Positions 12,301 through 18,300 of a stretch of DNA of 64,000 nt are shown here, in pieces. How positions within the stretch are numbered: the first letter of the stretch is position 1; the number at the start of each line of letters is the position of its first letter. Made by a program: the position numbers and the translations under genes. The notes beneath the pieces are model-generated. The model saw only the letters and a list, made by a program, of their open reading frames with translations, did not search any database and was not told the DNA's origin. The stretch covers positions 1 through 64,000 of the forward strand of contig NZ_JACCFG010000002.1 in the NCBI RefSeq assembly GCF_013416555.1, in the 5' to 3' direction. Source of the DNA: Sphingomonas sp. R-74633. GTDB taxonomy: Bacteria > Pseudomonadota > Alphaproteobacteria > Sphingomonadales > Sphingomonadaceae.

Positions 12301-15300
12301 CCGGCCGTCTGTTCGAGATCGCCGCTCGTCGCGGTGAGCGCCGCGCTGGTGGTGGCGGTGACATTGCCGTCCAGCGTGAAGCCGGTGCTGGCGAAATCGA
12401 TGCTCGTGCCGCTCAGGCCGTGCACCGTTGCGATCTGGTTGTTGCCCGCGATCGATAACGCGCCGCCGGCATTGGCGGTCAGCGAACTGGCCTGGAGGCC
12501 TGCACTGTTGACAGTGATGTCCCCTGCCGAACTCAAGGTCACATCGGTCGCGGGATCCAGGAATTGCAGGCTCAGCACATCGCCGTTCAGCCGCACATTG
12601 CCGCCGGCGCGGATAGTGGTGGGTACGACGGTGCCGAAGCTGTTGGCACCCATCAGATCCAGATTGACGCCCGTAAGCTCGGTCACATTGGCGTCGATGC
12701 GGCCCGTGCCGCTCTGCGCTACGTCGCCATTGCCACGCAGGGTAACGACGTGGGCCGAGATCGTGCCCCCGGTCTGCGAAATCCCGCCGCCGTTCGCGTA
12801 GAGATTGACCGAGCGGAGGCCCATCTTCCTCGCGCTGACATCACCCGAGATCGTGAAGCTGCCGGCATTGGTGACGAACACGTCGCCATAGGCTGCGACC
12901 AGCTTGCTGAAGCTGTTCACATGGGTGTTGTTGGTCAGGTCGATATGCCCGGCCGTGACCGACAGGTCGTTGGCCGTGACGAAGAAGCCCTGGAGGTTGC
13001 CCGCCGCGGTGATGACGGCGTTGCCCGTGGTGTTGACGCTGAACGTGGACGGGTTGGCGTTCACGTTGTTGAAGGTGACGTTGCCACCGCCATTGGACGT
13101 GCCGCCGAAGTCGCTCAGGTTGTTGTTCTTGTCGAGCGTGATGCTGCCGGCGGCGGCGGTGAGCACGGTATTGCCGGTCAAAATGCCGGTGCTCTGGGTG
13201 ATCGAGCCGGCGGTGGCGATCAGACTGGCGCCGTTGAAGTTGCTCGTGGCGGCAAGGTCGATGCTGCCATCGGCGACCAGGGTGAAGCCACTGCTGACAG
13301 CGGACGCGCCCAGCTTGATGTCGCCGGCCGTATAGACCGTGGCATTGACCGCCGAGACGGTGAGCATATCGGCATCGACCTTGCCATGCGGCGTCGTGAC
13401 CGTGCCCACGGTGGTGGTGCCGGTGGTGATGTTGCCGGTGCTGGCGAGCGCGACGGTGCCGGTCGCGGCAGTGAGGTTGCCCTCGATCGCGAAGCCGCCG
13501 GTATCCCCGATCCGGATGTCGCCGGTGCCGGTGGTGAGCCCGGCGAGCGTGGTGAAGTTGTTGCCCGCGCTGTTCAGCGTGATGCCGGTAGCCGCATTCG
13601 CAATGAGCGTGGCGGCGGTGATGGCGTCCGTCTGGCCGATGCTGCCCGTGTCCGAGGTCAGCGTGAGCGTGCCGAAGGTCTGGAGCGTGGACGGCAGCAG
13701 GATGCTGCCCAGGTTGCGGATCGTAACGGTCGTACCGTTGCCATGGCCGACTTCGGTCAGTGCACCGAAATTGTTCGCGCCGCCCAGCAGCAGATTGCCG
13801 CTGGTGCCGGCCGCGAGCCGGTCGGCAGTGATTACGCCGCCGGTCTGGTTGATCCCCTGGGTGGCGTGAAGGATCACGCCACCGCCGGTGATGTTGCCGG
13901 TCAGGCCGAGCGTGCTGTCGGTGAAGACTTCGATATCGGTCCCGCCGGTGCTCTTGGCAGTCAGGTCGCCAAGGCTGCGGATTCGGTTGTTGCCATAGGT
14001 GAAGCTTAGGCTGCCGTTGGCGGCGCTCGCGCTGAGCATATCGGCATCGATCGGGCCGCCGATGATGTTGCCGGTATCGGAGATCAGCGTGGTGTAGTGG
14101 TTGCTGCCGGCCTGGTTGGCGCTCCCGCTCATGTCGAGACTGCCGACCACGCGCAGCGTCAGGTCGTGGGTGACGGTATAGGTGTTGAGCCAGGGGAATT
14201 CGTTCGCGCCGAGCAGCGACACATCGGTGGCGCGGAAGCTCAGGCCGTAATCGCCAACCACCACCTTGGCACTAGCGTCCTGGAGGACCAACTGGGCGGC
14301 GTCGAGCTCGACGCTGTAGCCGCTGATCGTGCCGCTGTTCTGCAGGAGCGAGCCCAGGCTCGAGTTCAGCCGGACATAGTTAGAGTTGGTCCCACCGTTC
14401 GCGGTGACGTCGCCGTCGAGGTTGATGTCGCCCTGGTTCTCGATGTCGATGAAGCCGTTCGCCGTGGTGAGATAGCGATAGCTGCCGACATTGATCGTGA
14501 CCGTCTGGTCATACATCGAGATCCCGCCGGTCGCGTTGATCCCCACCGAACGCGCGATCACGCTGTCGTTGTTGCCGGCCATGCCCCCGGCATCGACGGT
14601 CAGGTCGCCGGCCGTGTCGATCTTGAAGAAGATATCGGCATCGCCGGTGAGATTGATGTTCCCGCCATTGCTCGAGCTCGCCCAGACGACCGCGTTGCCG
14701 GTGCTGTCGAGCGAGATGTTGCCGCTGGCAGTCGCGGTGACCTTGTTGGCCAGGATCGTGCCGGTGGCGCCGTGCCCGATCGTGCCCAGATTCGCCGCCA
14801 GCGTCGCGTCGCCGCCATTGGTGTTGAGCAGGCCGGCGACGGTGATGTCCTGATCGGTGTCGATCGCGAAATTGCCGTTGGTGGTCACGGTGCCGAGCAG
14901 GATGTTGTTGCCCGCAGCAAGGTTGGCGCTCGTGGCGTTGACGTTGAGCAGGCCACCCGAAACAACCAGCCCGTTGTTGGCGGTGGTGATCGCGCCGCCC
15001 GAAGTGAGCGACAGCGCGCCCGCCGCGCGGACCTGGCCGGTGAGATCGAAGGCGTCGGCGTCGACGATCGTGACCGCGCCACCGGTGCTGCGGATCGCGC
15101 CGAGATGATCGAAGTCGTTCGCGGCCTGATCGAGCACGATGTCGCCGGCCGCATTGGCCTTGAGCGTGCCGGCGGTGATGAAACCGCCATTGGTGCTGGT
15201 CTGGCTGATCCCGCCGGTGTCCGAGGTCAGATCGACGGTCGCGCCGGCGCCCTGGACCAGATAGTCGAGCACGATGCCGCCGACATTGCGGATCGTGATG

Positions 15301-18300
15301 TCGTGATAGGTGCCGCTGGAATCCTTGTCGGTGTTGAGCCCGCCGAACAGATCGATCTGGTTAGCGCCGGTCAGCGAAATACTGCCGTCGGTGGTGACGT
15401 TGAGGCGGCTCGCATCGATGATGCCGCCGGTCTGGCTGAGCGAACCTTGCTCGGAACCCAGGGTCACATTTATACCGGTGATGTTCCCGGTCAGCGCCAT
15501 GTCGCCGTTGTAGGTCCACAGGGAGATCGAGTTCGCGCTGACGTCGCCTACCGAAGCGATCGCGCCCGAGAGATTGACGGACCCCACCCCCGACGCGGTC
15601 AGGCGCGAAGTGATGACACCGGAGTTGGTGCTGAGGACGCTGCTCGTATCCGAGATCAGCGTGAGCGCGCCGCCGCCGCGGTAGGAGTAGCTGGCGAAGC
15701 CCGGGCTGAGATCGATAAGGCCCAGGTTGCGCAGCGTCAGGTCGCCGCCAACGTCCAGGCCCGTGATCTTGGTGAAGTCGTTGGCCTCGCCCAGCGTGGT
15801 GGTGCCACCGCTGGTCAGCGACAGGTCGGTGCTTTGCAGCGTGGCGCCGGCGCCCTGGCTGATCGTGGTGCCGGCGCTAAGCGCGATCGTGTCGGCAGTG
15901 AGCGTCGTGCCCGCGTTCTGGGTGATCGCGCCGCTGTTCGAGGTCAGGAGCAGCCAGGCGCCCGTCACATCGATCGACTGGGTGACGTTGAAGCTGCCGG
16001 CATTGGCGAAGTTCACGTTGCCGGGCGTGGTCATCGCGCCAAGGTTGCTGACCTGGTTGGCGCCTTGGACATTGATCCCGCCGGTCGCCGACATGGCTAG
16101 AGTGTCGGCGGTAATCACGCCGCCGGTCTGGAGTATGTAGCCGGCAAGATCGGTGATCGACACGGTCTGGCCCGCCGCGCTGATGTTGCCGGTAAGGCTG
16201 ATATGCGACCCGCTGTAGCTGACGATGTTGATGCCGCCGCTGGTCGTGTTGGTGATCGTGCCGAAATTCTGGATGCCGTTGTTGCCGACAAGAGGCGCCC
16301 CCGGCAGGTTGATGCCGGTGACGGCGCTCAGATTCGCCGTGCCAGCCCCGAACGTCCCGGTATTGCTTTGGGTGATCGCCCCGCCCGAACTCAGCGAGAT
16401 CGTGTCGAAATAGACAGATTGGTCGATCAGGAGATCGGTGGTGCTGTTGATCGAAAGCGTGCCGTTGCCGGAGGTGGAGATGAGCCTGTGGATGCGGTTC
16501 GCCTGGTTGAGCGTGACCGAATTGCCGCTGCCGACGGTGATCACACCGAGATAGTTGACGTCGATGATTCCACCGCTCTGGGTGATCGACCCCGCACCGG
16601 CGGTGCGCAGCGAAACGCCGCCGTTGGTTGCGTTCGCGGTGATGTTGCCCGCGATGTCGAAGCCATTGGCATCTCGATAGAGGATGCCGCCGTTGGTGCT
16701 CGTCGCGCCGCCAAGCGTGGCGATGTTGTTGTTGGTGCTGTTGAGCAGCAGGTCGCTTGCGCCGCTCAGGAAGAGCTGGTCCGCGCGGACATAGATGCCG
16801 GCGCCGCTGTTCTGGCTGATGCCGCCGGTGTTCGAGGTGAGCCGGAGCGTGCCGCCCGTAGCATCGACGACGCCGCCGAGCGTGATGTTGCCATCGTTGC
16901 GGAAGGTGACGTTATGGCCGGTGGTGAACAGATTGGCGTTGAGGCCACCCACCGTGGCGACTGCGTTCGCCTGGTCGAGCGTGATGATGCCATCGGCGCT
17001 GACGTTGAGCGTGCCCGCGGTGATCTTTGTGCCGGCGTTCTGGGTGATCCCGCCATTCTGCACGAGCAGGGACATACTCGTGGCAGTGATGTCGCCGGTC
17101 AGATTGAATCCGGCTGTCGAGGTGCCGATCTCGATGTCGCCGCCCGCGGTCAGCGCGCCGAGCGAGTCGATCAGGTTGCCCCCACCGCCGAGCAGGATCG
17201 AGCCGTTCACCGCCGAGGCAGTCAGCTTCACCGTGTTTACGCTATTGCCGGCGGTGATGTCGCCGGTGTCCGACGTCAGGTTGAGCGCGCCGCCGAAGGT
17301 GAAGCCACCGCCCACCGTCGGATCGAGATCGATGCTGCCAAGGTTGCGCAGCGTCAGGTCGCCACCCACCGCGAGATAGGCGATGCTTGCGAAGTCGTTG
17401 GCCTGCCCGAGCGAGACATTGCCGCTGCTGGTGATCGACAGCGTGGTGCCGTGCAGCGTGGCGCCGCTGGCCTGGGTGATCGCCGAGGCGCCCTGCAGCG
17501 AGATCGCGTCACCGGTGATCGTACCCGAATTCTGGAGCAGGCTCCCGCTCGAGATCAGGCTGACTGAATAAAGGTCCGGGGCGCTTCCGGCGGAGACATT
17601 GCCGTCGAGCTTGATGTCGCCATGAAGATCGACCCTGACATAGCCGCCGATCGCGGTGAGATAGCGGATGCTGCCGATATCGGACGCGCTCGAATCCTGC
17701 AGGTCGATCGCACCGGCCGCGGTGATCCCCAGCGAGCCTGCGGTCTGATCGCCATTGCCGCTGGCCGAGCCGCCGGACGTGACGGTGACTTTGCCCGTGG
17801 TGTTCACCGCGAAGCCGACATCACTGTCGCCGCTCAGATGGATGTCGCCGCCGCCGGTGGAGGTCGCCCAGATATTGGCGTAGCCGGAGCCGGCAAGGGA
17901 GATCGCCCCGGTGGCGTCCGCCGTCGTGGTCCAAGCCGAGATGGTGCCGCCATTGCTGGCGATCGCGCCGTTGGTGGTGGCCAGAATCACGTTGTTTGGG
18001 CCGGTCCTGATCTCGCCGGTCAGTTCGATATTGCCGTTGCTGCCCAGGTAGAAATTGCCGCCGGCAGTGCTGACATCGCCCAGCTTGATGTCGCCGGCCC
18101 CGGTCAGCGATGTGCCGCCGCCGGCGGTTACCGCCAGCGTGCCGCCGAGCGAAAGCGCGCCCGAATAGGTTTCGATCGCCCCGTCGGACTTGAGGGTGAT
18201 GTTGCCCGCCGCCGCGCTGATATCGCCATCGATGGTGAAGCCATCGTCTTCTCTAAGACTGATATTGCCCGTCGCGCTCGTCAGGCCGGTGACGCTGCCG